DNA of 64,000 nucleotides. Source: CAWJJM01 sp963843275 (GTDB taxonomy: Bacteria > Acidobacteriota > Thermoanaerobaculia > Multivoradales > JBCCEF01). Made by a program: the position numbers and the translations under genes. The stretch covers positions 1 to 64,000 of the forward strand of contig CAWJJM010000010.1 in the NCBI GenBank assembly GCA_963843275.1, read 5' to 3'. The notes below the pieces were generated by a model that was given only the letters and a program-made list of their open reading frames with translations, ran no database searches and was not told the DNA's origin. Within the stretch, counting starts at the first letter, position 1. Every line of letters starts with the position of its first letter. Below, one piece after another: positions 1 through 9,221 of the stretch.

Positions 1-158
1 CGGTGGAGCTGACCGAGAAGCGGCTGGCCGAGCAGGACGCGGTGGTGGTGGTGACGGACCACAGCGCGGTGGACTACGCTGAAGTGGTCGAACGCGCCCG
101 GCTGGTCATCGACTCGCGCCGGGTGGTCGCGCGCGACGCACGGGTCACCTCAGCGTGA
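1..158 (+). CDS. UDP-sugar 6-dehydrogenase, C-terminal end (partial)
   Basis: The reading frame that starts at base 3 enters from outside the window and ends at TGA 156-158. The visible 51 residues contain DAVVVVTDHSAVDY followed by LVIDSRRVV. This matches the C-terminal NAD/UDP-binding end of the UDP-glucose / UDP-N-acetyl-hexosamine dehydrogenase family, which oxidises the C6 of a nucleotide sugar to a uronic acid for capsule or O-antigen synthesis. The genes that follow are glycan genes, which fits. Substrate cannot be told from this fragment. Confidence 0.75.
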   Translation, partial: VELTEKRLAEQDAVVVVTDHSAVDYAEVVERARLVIDSRRVVARDARVTSA

Positions 159-263
159 GGAGGGCGACGTCGAGGTCAGCGCAGTGCGGGGCGGTCTCGC
201 TGCAGTGCTCGGACGAGGCCTCCGGTGGCGCAGTCGCCCTCGAATAACTCCCCACCTCTCTCC

Positions 264-1114
264 ATGCCGCTGAGACCACAGAATCTCCGTGAGTGGAGCG
301 ACCTGATCCGACGCGATCCCGTTCTCGTTGGAAAGTACCTCCGCAGCTATGTGCGCCATCGGATGGTGGCCCGACTCGCAGCACCCTGGAGGCCCGGGGC
401 GATCGCCGTGTTCCATGTCGGCCGGTGCGGGAGCACCGTCCTGTCGGACCTTCTCAAACAACATCCACGGATCTACTGGGATGGGGAGAGCTACGTCCGG
501 GTCGTTCAACGGTTCCAGCGCTCCGGAACGGAACCGGGAAGCGCGGGTTTCGATGCCCCCCGATACATCGCCCGTCGACTGAGCCGGTCCGGACGCCGTT
601 GGTTCGGATACGACCTCAAGATCCAGGACCTCCGTGCGTTCGGCTATCCCCTTCGCACCTACGTCGAGAGGATCGAGGCTCTCGGCGTCCACCATCTGGT
701 GGTCCTCCGGAGGAGGAACCTCCTGAAGAGGATCGTCTCCGCCCAGGTCGGCGACAAGAGAGGCCGGTACCATCTGCGGAGTTCGGGTCCGACGGCGGAA
801 CTGGTCAAGGTCCGGATGGACCCCGCCCGGGCCCTCGCGGAGGTCCGTCGACTCGAGGCGGACTACGGCGAGCTCGAACACGCACTTGCCGATCGCATGT
901 CCTCAGCCTCACCTACGAGGAAGACGTCTCCTCCGATCCCGCAACGGGCGCGCGGCGGGGGCTCGAGTACATGGGCCTCTCCCCGTGCCCCTTCCGGGTA
1001 CGAATCCAGAAGACGAATCCTTTCCCGATGGAGGCCACGATCGAGAACTTCGCCGAGGTCGCGGGTGCCTTCCGCGGCACTCCCTACTCCTGGATGCTCG
1101 ATTCCCCGGGTTAG
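264..1114 (+). CDS. PAPS-dependent sulfotransferase family protein (frameshifted)
   Basis: Predicted to move a sulfo group from PAPS to an acceptor, plausibly a surface glycan. The N-terminal third has the 5'-phosphosulfate-binding loop FHVGRCGSTVL, then HPRIYWDGES, and further on a LRRRNLLKRIVSAQ segment like the 3'-phosphate-binding strand and helix. The frame changes near 895-905: codons after ELEHALADR continue in another frame as VLSLTYEEDV and end at TAG 1112-1114. ATG 264 is preferred to the earlier GTG 225 because the similarity starts after it. Corrected length is about 282 aa. The exact acceptor is unknown. The PAPS-making operon at 29-33 kb would supply its donor. Confidence 0.75.
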
Positions 1115-1206
1115 AAGTCGTTCGCGGACCGTCGGCCCGCTCCGCGACCGGTGGTTCCTTCGTTCCCCGACCCGCGAACCGACCGGTCGGATCCCCTGGA
1201 CCGGGC

Positions 1207-2329
1207 TCAGGAAGCGGCGCCGGGAGATCCGCTGCCGGGCGGATCTCCACGGCCTCGTGCGGGGAGCGCGTCCGATCGCTCCGCCAGCGATCCTTCCAGC
1301 GCAGGAAGGGCTGCTCGACCCATACGAACGAGATCCAGGCCACTAGGAAGGCGAGCCCCGTCCCAATCGCCGCGAGGGCCCACTCGCCCCTCCCGATCCC
1401 CAGGCCGAGGAAGATCGGCCAGTGGTAGAGGTACAGGCCATAGGACCGCTTCCCCGTGGCGCTCAGGAATGGGCTTCGGAAAGACGCGGCGAGGGGAGCC
1501 GGCCGCTCGAGGACGACGACCTCGATCAGAAAGCCGGTGCTGAGCGTGGCGAGGACGGTGCCCACGGCGTGGGACAGTGGGGAGTGGTAGGAACCGAAGA
1601 CGACGCAGGCGAGCAGTGCGACCAGCGGGAGCGCCGCGAGACCTGCGAGGCGAGGGGAGAGCCGCCAGGACCAGGCCCGTCGCGCGCTGGCGAGCCCGCA
1701 GCCGAGCAGGATGCCATCGCAGTGGGTCAGGGTGAAGTTGTAGGCGAGGGGAATCGCCTGCTCGCCCCACGACAGCAGGACTCCGCGCGACATCACCGAG
1801 ATCGCCCAGCCGACTGCCGAGACCCAGAACAGGCGCTTCGCCAGCAGCGTCCCGGAGCGGCGCCTCCCGAGCAGGACCAGGACGAGGGCGGGCCAGACGA
1901 GATAGAACTGCTCCTCGATCGCCAGCGACCAGGTGTGGCCGAAAGCACCGGCATCGCCGCCGAAAGCGCGCAGGAAGTTCGCAGAGTAGAGAAGGACGTA
2001 GGGGGTGGCGTGGACCGCCCGCTCAAGCTTGTCCCACCCGACAGGGAGAAGTAGGGGACGGAGGGCGAAGATGGCCAGCGTCAAAGCGATGCCGCAAAGC
2101 AGGGCGGGGACGAGCCGCAGCACTCGCCGCATGTAGAAGCCGGCGAGGTAGATCCCCTCGGTCCGCTGCGCTTCGTCGAGCAGGAGACCGGTGATCAGGA
2201 GCCGGAGAGCACGAAGAAGACGTCGACGCCGAGGAAGCCCCCGCCGAACCCAGGGAAGTTCAGGTGGTATCCGAGGACCATCAGGATGGCGAGTCCCCTG
2301 ATGCCATCGAGCCCCGCAATGGCCCTCAT
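1207..2329 (-). CDS. Acyltransferase family 3 (OafA/YrhL-like) membrane protein (frameshifted)
   Basis: An integral membrane O-acyltransferase of the type that acetylates O-antigen or exopolysaccharide. The N-terminus reads MRAIAGLDGIRGLAILMV, then GVDVFFVLSG, the hallmark of this family. After a frame change near 2205 it continues through LITGLLLDE, the FGHTWSLAIEEQFYL motif and about eight more hydrophobic helices, ending with WVEQPFLRWK. Start ATG 2329 overlaps the upstream stop by four bases (ATGA), so it is the last gene of the leftward operon. The C-terminus is uncertain: the open frame runs on to 909, overlapping the opposite-strand sulfotransferase, while another frame stops at 1207. 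The latter gives a normal family length of about 370 aa. Confidence 0.75.
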
Positions 2330-3322
2330 CGGTTTCCTCCGTCCCCGAGGCGAACGACCCGCCACGGGTGATCCATCCTCTGCGGCCGAAGCCGGATCGT
2401 AGCAGGCCAGACCCTGCCGTCGGGAAGACCCGAGGGTGCCTCGCCCCGTCCAGCCGAGTCGACGCGGAGGGGCTCAGGTCGCTGGAACACCGACGCTCCT
2501 CCCGATCCCCCGGTCTCGACGCCTCTCAGCGCGGGGAAGACGCCCGGATGGTACTCCTCGAACGCTTCCCTCCAGAGGTCGAAAGCAACCTCCCGATGCG
2601 CTCCCTGCGTGGCGAACTGGTTGTGGTAGACGAGGTCCACCGTAGACGGCTCCCGCGCCCCCGGGGCCCCGCACCGAGGTTGCGGGGAAGAAATGGAGCG
2701 CGCCCCCACCGCCGAACTTGATCAGCATCCGCTGCGAGAGCGCCTCTCCCACGTCCAGGAAGAGCGGCGCGGCGCTCCCCGCCGCGCAGAGAACCCACCG
2801 GCACGAAGCTCAGGCGATGCTCGCGGACCAGGGCCGTCCGCACCACCAGGAAACAGGGATGCACGTAGTTGCGGTGCATGCGGGCGCCGGCTACCTTGGC
2901 GCCGCGGGCCAGCGCCTCGAGGCTCTGCGGCAGCCACTCCTCCGAGATCGGGAAGCTTCGACGTCGAGGAGGGCCGTGTACTCTGTCCGAACCCGGCTCA
3001 GGCCGATGTCGAGCGCGACGCCGTGGCCGAAGTTGACCGGCAACAGCACCGACTCCACCTCGCGCGAGGCCCGGAGCGCCTCCCGTGAGCCGTCGGAAGA
3101 AGCATTGTCGACCACCAGGATGCGGGTGTCGGGTGGGCTGGTCGCGCGGACGGCGGCGACCAGGCCCTCGAGGTACCGTCGGCTGTTCCAGTTGACGGTG
3201 ACGACCGTCACGCCCGGCTGGTCGACGGCCGGGGCCCGCCATCGCATCCAGCGGATGCAAAGGAGACCGGCGCCGCGGACGGCGCTTCGGCGCAGCCGCT
3301 TCATCGGCGATCCGACGCTCAT
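2326..3322 (-). CDS. Family 2 glycosyltransferase (frameshifted)
   Basis: Cytoplasmic GT-A glycosyltransferase. The N-terminal part reads VTVVTVNWNSRRYLEGLV, then ILVVDNASSDGSREAL, VLLPVNFGHGVALDIGLS and the DxD-like LLDVEA, typical of rhamnosyl- and other GT2 enzymes. The frame changes near 2950 (to FPISEEWLPQS, then YVHPCFLVVRTALV) and again near 2800 and 2690, where VDLVYHNQFATQG resumes. Start ATG 3322 sits in a TGATG junction with the upstream glycosyltransferase, and its stop overlaps the acyltransferase start, so translation is probably coupled. It closely resembles the GT2 at 4488-5375 (same YVHPC block), suggesting paralogues adding related sugars. Donor and acceptor are unknown. Confidence 0.75.
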
Positions 3323-4401
3323 CAGGCGCTCTCCCGCAACAGCGCCCGGTAGCGCTCGCCGATCACCGGCCAGCAGAGCTCGCGCTCGACGAAGGCGCGG
3401 CCGCGCAGACCCATCGCCACGAGCTCGGTCCGGGGCGTGGACGCGGCGCGGAGGACGGCAGCGGCCATCGCCTCGACCTCCGGCGGGGCGACGAAGCCGC
3501 AGCGCTCCTGCTGGACGAAGTCCCGCGTCTCGTCGACGTCGTTCACGAGGACGGGGCGAGCCAGAGCCAGGTACTCCGCGAACTTCGTGGGCAGGGCGAC
3601 CCGGGTCGCCGGGTGGTCCCGGCGGGGCAGGACGAGAAGATCGCAGCCGTGCAGCGTCTCGATGAGGCGGGCCCGGTCCATGCGATCGACCAGGTCCACG
3701 TGGGGTGCCCGCCGCGCGCAGCGCTCCCGGAGGGGCGCGTCCTCCGCGCGCAGCCCGATCAGGCTGAACCGCAGGTCGTCCCGCCGACCGAGGCGCGCCG
3801 CCACGTCCACGAAGAGGTCGACCGCCTGCCAGGGCTGCGTTCCGCCGGCGTAGGCCACGTGGAACGGCGCCGCCGGATCGAGCCTCGGAGGGCCGGGGGA
3901 GAACTCGTCCGCGTCGACGCCGTTGCGGACCAGCCCGACGCCGCGGGCGCTCCCCCTCCAGGCGATCAACCGCTTCCTCATCCCCTGCGACATGGTGACG
4001 CAGAGATGAGCCCGGCGGGCCGAGAGCACCGCCGCGGCCCACAGGATCGGCACCCGCAGCCGGTGGTGCCACGGCCGCGCCGGATCGAGGGCCTTCTCGG
4101 CGTGGACGAGCCCGTGGGCGTCGAAGATGATCCGGGCCCCCCGCCGTCGTTGCAGCGACAACATCCCCGGCACGATAGCGCCTCCGACGTGGAACCAGTC
4201 CCAGTCGTCCCACGGCACCCGCGACCAGGCCGCCGACAGGTGGCCCAGGCCTCCGGAGCCGAGGACACGGCTCCTCAGGTCGAGGTGGAGCTTCGCCGTC
4301 TCCACCCCGCGCGAGGCGAGGGCCCCGGCGAGACGATCGAGCCGGTGCTCGTAGGCGCTGCCCGTGTTGACCGCGTTCGCGCTGACGAAGAGGACCCGCA
4401 T
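3322..4401 (-). CDS. Family 4 glycosyltransferase
   Basis: An intact 359-aa GT-B enzyme. The N-terminus MRVLFVSANAVNTGSAYEHRL is the usual first strand of a GT4 fold, followed by a donor-binding half with VRNGVDADEFSPG, FHVAYAGG, DLLVLPRRDHPATRVALPTKF and EYLALARPVLVND. The stop shares one base with the start of the next GT2 gene (TGATG), so the two are coupled. 86 bases separate it from the preceding GT2 gene. It probably adds one hexose in the assembly of the repeat unit on the inner face of the membrane. This is one of few unbroken genes in this operon. Confidence 0.85.
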   Translation of the reverse strand: MRVLFVSANAVNTGSAYEHRLDRLAGALASRGVETAKLHLDLRSRVLGSGGLGHLSAAWSRVPWDDWDWFHVGGAIVPGMLSLQRRRGARIIFDAHGLVHAEKALDPARPWHHRLRVPILWAAAVLSARRAHLCVTMSQGMRKRLIAWRGSARGVGLVRNGVDADEFSPGPPRLDPAAPFHVAYAGGTQPWQAVDLFVDVAARLGRRDDLRFSLIGLRAEDAPLRERCARRAPHVDLVDRMDRARLIETLHGCDLLVLPRRDHPATRVALPTKFAEYLALARPVLVNDVDETRDFVQQERCGFVAPPEVEAMAAAVLRAASTPRTELVAMGLRGRAFVERELCWPVIGERYRALLRESA

Positions 4402-4487
4402 CGGTCACCCGCGAACCGCTGCGACGGGAGCGGCGGCCCCCTCCCAGGGCAGGCTCGCCGAGGGTGTCCCCACCAGGGCCGCGCAGC

Positions 4488-5375
4488 TCATCGGACCTCC
4501 TCCGGGGAACCGACGATCCGCTCGACGGCTTCGTGCCATGAGCGGAGGATCTCGTCCATCGTCAACTCGGGAAACGCCGGATCCGGTCCCCGCGTGGAGC
4601 AACCGTTGTGGAAGACGATGCCGTCGAAGGTCGCGCCGAGAGCGTAGGGACCCCTCACCGAGGTCCGCTCGATCCCCCGCAACCGCTCCGCACCCTCCCG
4701 GATGCTGATGCTCTCGCCGGTGTCCCAGTAGTCGCGCCCCAACCCAGCTCCCGCCCGGAAGCGGCTGACGAACGTGTGGCGCATCGCGAGGAACCGCCGC
4801 CGTCGGATCATCAGGCAACACGGGTGCACGTAGCCGCGGAGCGCTCTGGCCCCGGAGACCTCGGCCTCGCCCTGCTCCAAGGGCTCGGCCAGCCGCTCGA
4901 GCCAACCTTCGGCCACCGGGAAGGCGTCGACGTCCAGGGCGACCAGATACTCGCCGCGCGCCAGCACGAAGCCGAGGTCGAGCGCCGGCGCGTGGCCGAG
5001 GTTCCAGGGAAGGAGGACCGCCCGGACGTCCCGCTGCGCGCGCAGGAACGACCGGCTGCCGTCCGCAGAGCCGTTGTCGACGACCAGGATCTCGACCTCG
5101 TCCGGGCTGAAGCGCCGGATCGCCCGCAGCACGTCGGCCAGGAAGGGCTGCGAGTTCCAGTTGACGATGACGATCGAGAAGCGGCGGCGGTCCGGCGCAC
5201 GCAGGGCCAGGCGGCGCAGCGGGCGCAGCGCCAGGTGCAGCACCCGGTTGGCGCGGACGTCGTCCGTCCAACGGGCCTCCCAGTGAGGGACGAACCGGTC
5301 GCCCTTGCGGTCGCGCACCAGCGTCAGGTGGACGCGGCGGTAGGCGCGCCAGAGGCGGCGCAGCAGAGCCCGCAT
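4488..5375 (-). CDS. Family 2 glycosyltransferase
   Basis: An intact frame of 295 codons that starts at ATG 5375 in a TGATG overlap with the upstream gene. It has FSIVIVNWNSQPFLADVL, EILVVDNGSADGSRSFL, LLPWNLGHAPALDLGF and the DxD motif in ALDVDAFPVAE, followed by YVHPCCLMIRR and DYWDTGE. The first 60 residues are basic and precede the catalytic fold. A longer continuous frame reaches back to 6836, but the upstream part of that frame is out of register with the upstream GT4 gene, so I do not treat it as a fusion. Likely role: sugar transfer to a lipid-linked oligosaccharide. Confidence 0.85.
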   Translation of the reverse strand: MRALLRRLWRAYRRVHLTLVRDRKGDRFVPHWEARWTDDVRANRVLHLALRPLRRLALRAPDRRRFSIVIVNWNSQPFLADVLRAIRRFSPDEVEILVVDNGSADGSRSFLRAQRDVRAVLLPWNLGHAPALDLGFVLARGEYLVALDVDAFPVAEGWLERLAEPLEQGEAEVSGARALRGYVHPCCLMIRRRRFLAMRHTFVSRFRAGAGLGRDYWDTGESISIREGAERLRGIERTSVRGPYALGATFDGIVFHNGCSTRGPDPAFPELTMDEILRSWHEAVERIVGSPEEVR

Positions 5376-6503
5376 CAACCCAGTCCTCCCCGGGCGAGGG
5401 CGTCGAGGAAGCGCCGGGCCACCGCTGCGGAGTCCACCCCGGCGGCGACGAAGCGCGCGCGGGCCCGCGCCGTGAGATCGGGGTACGAGGTGCCGTCCTC
5501 CCAGAGCGCCTTCGAGGGCCGCCCGCCACGCCTCGACCGGAGCGTCGGGCGGGACGTAGATCGCCGCCTCGCCGGCCGCCTCGCGCAGGCCGGGAAGGTC
5601 GCTCGCCACGACCGGAATGCCGCACGACAGGGCCTCGAGCACGGAGCGTGGCCGGGCGCTCGCGATCCGTTCCCTGTACGGGACGAGGAGGAACCGGGCG
5701 CCGCCGAAGACCTCGACCGGGTCGGCGCTGAAGGGGCGCACCTGGACGTTGTCGAGCCGCCGAGCCGCGATCCGCTCGGACATCGCTTCGGCGCGGTGCG
5801 GGCGGCTGTCCCAGGAGTCCTGGAAGACGAACGGGATGCGCGGGCAGGCCGCGGCGATCTCCAGCGCCAGGTCGCCACCGTACACCGGGTGGAAGTTCAC
5901 CAGCAGGACGTGATCGCGAGGGCGGTCGCGGGGCACCCCCGGCTCGCGGATCGGCGAGGGGACGAAGGCGCACTCGAAGCCGCGGTCGTGGGCGCGCCGG
6001 CGCATCACCTCCGAGTTCGCCAGCAGCAGGTCGGGCGCGAACAGCGCCCGCAGATGGTCGATCGCGGCATCCTCGCGAAGATAGAGCACGCTCGCGATCC
6101 CCGACCTGATCAGGTCCCGACGCAAGCGCCGCCACTGCGGTCGCAGGATGCTGGCGACGACGACCACGTCGCAGCCCAGGCGGCGCGCGAGACGCGGCGC
6201 CGGCGTTGCCCGGGACCGGCGACCGCCACTCCACGGGCTCCGCCTTGGCCGGCGCCGGGGCCGGGGCGCGAGCCCGGAAGGGCCGCCACGAAGGCCGCCG
6301 CGGGGGCCAGCGGACCGTCCGCCAGGTGGGCCGCGACGTTCTCGAGGCGCTTGTGGAGCCAGGGCTGCAGGCGGTCGCCGCGGAGCGGCGTCCGCGAGAG
6401 CAGGTGGACCTCCTGGCCCTGGGTGCGCAAGAGCGGCGACGAGCTGCCGCGTGCTGGCCAGGGAACCGCCCCAGGACGTGCCGTTGACGAAGAGGATGCG
6501 CAC
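5375..6503 (-). CDS. Family 4 glycosyltransferase (several frameshifts)
   Basis: Starts at GTG 6503 with VRILFVNGTSWGGSLASTRQLV, continues in a second frame with GQEVHLLSRTPLRGDRL, and returns with RRLGCDVVVVASILRPQW, then FVFQDSWDSRP, FLLVPYRERIASARPRSVLEALSCGIPVV and AIYVPP, the GT4 donor-binding core. The last part (ARARARFVAAGVD) is in a third frame and ends at TGA 5375-5377, overlapping the next start by one base. Start GTG is chosen because the first beta strand of the GT-B fold begins there and the FkbM stop lies only ten bases upstream. At least three frame changes are present. Corrected length is about 375 aa. Confidence 0.7.
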
Positions 6504-6513
6504 GCGGTATCCG

Positions 6514-7518
6514 TCAGCGACCGCAAGACTGTCGGCTCGGGTTGCTCGAGCTCCCGAGGGCCGTGGTGGAACTGCCCGCGAGCCGCGATCCGGCAACCGG
6601 CCGAGCGAAGATGTCAGAACCGTAGGAGAGATCGGGAACCTGCCGGAGTGTACCGTCCGACCCCGGTCGGTGGAGCTCGTAACCGTGGGACAAGACCAGC
6701 TCGGCCAGCTCGGCCCGCGTCTCCCCGAAATTGACCTCTGACATCTCGTTCCACTCGAGCTGGAGGAGCCCGATGCGTCCGTTGCCGAGAGCTCTCTCCG
6801 CACCGCAGAGCACCCGTCGCTCGGCGCCCTCAACATCGATCTTCACGCCGGCGGCAAAACGATCGCCCAACACGTCGTCCAAGGTCCTCGCCTCCACCAA
6901 GGGTCCCGCATCGGCCGCGGCGGACAGGTGCTGCCGCAGACTGTCCGGACCCCGCATTCGCACGGATCCCGGACGCTCTGCGAGGGCAGCGGGGATGACC
7001 TCAGCCCGCATGCCGTTGAGCTGCAGGTTGGCAATCAACCGATCTCGGGCCAGCGCCTGCGGCTCCAGCGCGATCACTTCGCACCCCAGCTCCGCCGCGA
7101 GGATTGTGTAGAGGCCCACGTTGGCGCCCACGTCGACGAACAGGTCACCGCCGCGGAGCTGGCGACGCCACAACTGCATCTCGACCCAGTCGGGGAAGGC
7201 AGCGTATGCGGCGCGTTTGGAGCCATCGTCGCCGCCGTAGGCGAGCATTCGGCTCGACCCACCGTAGGGCACCACGGACGGTACCCCGCGCAGTCGCCAG
7301 CGCATCTGAAAGAGGAGCACTCTCCACAGAGCGCGCAACCGGCGACCCCGGTTGGCCGGATGTCCGTAGACAGCGCGCAGCACGGCAGCGGCCGCCCCGG
7401 GGTGGACCGCGATCCGTCGTCGGGCCAGACCCGGCTGCGTCAAGCGACGAACCTCGGACAGCCACGAGACGGGGCCGGATTTGCAGCCATCATTGCCGAC
7501 GCCTGGCCGCGTCAACAT
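6514..7518 (-). CDS. FkbM family SAM-dependent methyltransferase
   Basis: An intact 334-aa protein. The S-adenosylmethionine site is DLFVDVGANVGLYTILAAELG (positions around 125-145), followed by VIALEPQ, and the FkbM signature KIDVEGAERRVL lies near residue 220. FkbM proteins O-methylate sugars or polyketides. Inside a glycan operon, methylation of a sugar hydroxyl is the likely job. The first 60 residues are not conserved in the fold and ATG 7518 may be slightly upstream of the true start. It lies ten bases before the GT4 gene at 6503 and is probably cotranscribed. Confidence 0.85.
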   Translation of the reverse strand: MLTRPGVGNDGCKSGPVSWLSEVRRLTQPGLARRRIAVHPGAAAAVLRAVYGHPANRGRRLRALWRVLLFQMRWRLRGVPSVVPYGGSSRMLAYGGDDGSKRAAYAAFPDWVEMQLWRRQLRGGDLFVDVGANVGLYTILAAELGCEVIALEPQALARDRLIANLQLNGMRAEVIPAALAERPGSVRMRGPDSLRQHLSAAADAGPLVEARTLDDVLGDRFAAGVKIDVEGAERRVLCGAERALGNGRIGLLQLEWNEMSEVNFGETRAELAELVLSHGYELHRPGSDGTLRQVPDLSYGSDIFARPVAGSRLAGSSTTALGSSSNPSRQSCGR

Positions 7519-7581
7519 CGGGCGAGCGGCCCGAATGGAGCTTCTTGGCGATCAGGGTTGACACCGGCAACGCCCCCAGCG

Positions 7582-8448
7582 TTAGAGAAAGAGGGAGCGG
7601 TAACGAACGCTGCCGTCGAGCTGGCCGAGGCGATTCGCTGCGATCCAGAGCCAGGCCTTGAAGCGCCTCGGGGTCAGGGCGAAAGGAGCCGAGAACAACA
7701 GCCGAGCCAGGACCTCCAGCCGGCGAACCCCGGGAGCTCAGAGCCGCGATCCCGGAGCAGGCGCGCGATGTGCACCCGGCCTCGACCGTAGGACCGCCCC
7801 TGCCGCCACAGTGACCGCGCGTCGGGCCGGTAGCGGTAGTGGACGAGGGCGTCCCGGACGTACGTCAGCCGGGAGCCCGGCCTCCCAGGCGCGCAAGGCA
7901 GAAATCCTGGTCCTCGACGGTCTCGGCGACTGGGGAAGCGACTCGTCGAAGCCGCCCATGCGCTCCCATACGGCCCGGCGGAAGCCGTGGTTGCAGCCCG
8001 GGACACGAGGGAAGATGCCCCAGAACGAATCGAGCCCGTCGCGGGGACGCCCCCGGCTGTTCAGCCAGCCACGGAGGATTGAGCCGGTCGACCTCGAACC
8101 GGCCGGCGACGAGCTGGTGACGCTTGCCAGCGCGTCGCCCATCGCGGCCACCCACCCCGGCCCCACCACGTCGTCGCCGTCGCAGATCGCGATAGCGTCG
8201 AAGTGCGCCGCCCGGACGCCGGCGTTGCGGGCGTAGCTGATGCTCTGGCCCGCGGTCGCCTGGACGACGCGAAGCCGGGGATGGGCCGCCGCGAAGGCGC
8301 CGACGACGTCCCGCGTGCGGTCGGTCGATCCGTTGTCGACCACCACGACCTCCCACTCCCCCGGCCACTCCTGCCCGAGCAGCGCCTCGAGCTGTTCGCC
8401 GATCGTCGCCTCCACGTTGTAGCAGGGGATGACGACGCTAAGCCCCAT
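7582..8448 (-). CDS. Family 2 glycosyltransferase (frameshifted)
   Basis: Starts MGLSVVIPCYNVEATIGEQL, then EVVVVDNGSTDRTRDVV, SISYARNAGV and the metal-binding AICDGDDVVGPGW, all typical of GT2. It continues with GCNHGFRRAVWERMGGFDE, after which the frame changes near 7930. DALVHYRYRPDARSLWRQG and a basic C-terminus (RRFKAWLWIAANRLGQ) resume in other frames, ending at TAA 7582-7584. ATG 8448 overlaps the upstream methyltransferase gene by 11 bases. The C-terminal RYR/WRQ block is seen in GT2 proteins of O-antigen clusters. Corrected length is about 288 aa. Confidence 0.75.
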
Positions 8449-9221
8449 CCGCGGCTCCCGGGGCGGGGGTGAGGACGAAGCAGCGACCGCGCCACGGCAC
8501 CTCGAAGTCCACCGTTCCGACCGGGTCGGCGAAGCCGTTGCGGCGGACGATGGCGAGCAGCGCCTCCGGCGAGTCCCAGCTCGACGCCTCCCAGCGCCCG
8601 AACTCGTTGCCCTCCTCCTCGCCCCGCATCACCTCCATCAGGAAGTGGCCCCCGGGCGCCAGCACCCGGTGCACCTCGCCCAGCACCGCGTCGAGGTCGA
8701 AGGCGTGGTCGAGGCTGTTGCAGTACACGACCCCGGCCGAGCCGTCGGGGAACTGGAGGGCGTGGAAGTCGCCGGGCAGGACGAGACGGTTGTCCTCGCC
8801 GGGGTTGAGATCGATGCCGACGGCGAAGGCGCCGCGGCGCTGGAAGGCCCGCACTTCGGCGCCGCTGCGCGCCGCCAGGCAGAGCACCGGGATGCCGGCG
8901 AGGTCGAGACCGAGAGTCGCCAGCCGCGCCTCGAGCGCGCTCGAGAACTTCTCGTCGTACGCCGAGAGGTTGAGCAGCTTGAGCTTGCTGCGCTGCACCC
9001 GGAGGTAACTGTCGTAGTCGCGAAAGGCACGCTTGCGGACCCCGGGGACGTCGGTCTCCTGCCACGGCCGGGAGCGCGGGCGGACCAAGAAGTAGCTCAG
9101 GGAGCGATAGAGCAGCCGCCCCACCGAGCGGCGGACCTCGGGCGAGCGCAGCCGGCCGAGCCGGCGCGGGTCGCGCAGGACCTTGCGGATCTGCGGCAGC
9201 AGCGGCGGGACGCTCGTTCAC
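8438..9221 (-). CDS. Class I SAM-dependent methyltransferase
   Basis: Rossmann methyltransferase of the Methyltransf_11 type: motif I VLCLAARSGAE, acidic turn GIDLNPGED, then VVYCNSLDHAFDLDAVL and GEVHRVLAPGGHFLMEV. The unbroken frame begins at 9124, but a coding-like stretch VPPLLPQIRKVLRD lies just upstream in another frame, directly after GTG 9221. That GTG overlaps the stop of the ABC gene (GTGA), which makes it the likely true start with one extra base within the first five codons. Substrate unknown; a glycan or lipid carrier modification is inferred from the operon. Confidence 0.7.

Noticed and set aside
4488..6836. A single 782-aa double glycosyltransferase
   Set aside because: The upstream GT4 gene ends in another frame at TGA 5375-5377, forming a TGATG junction with the GT2 ATG, so these are two coupled genes.
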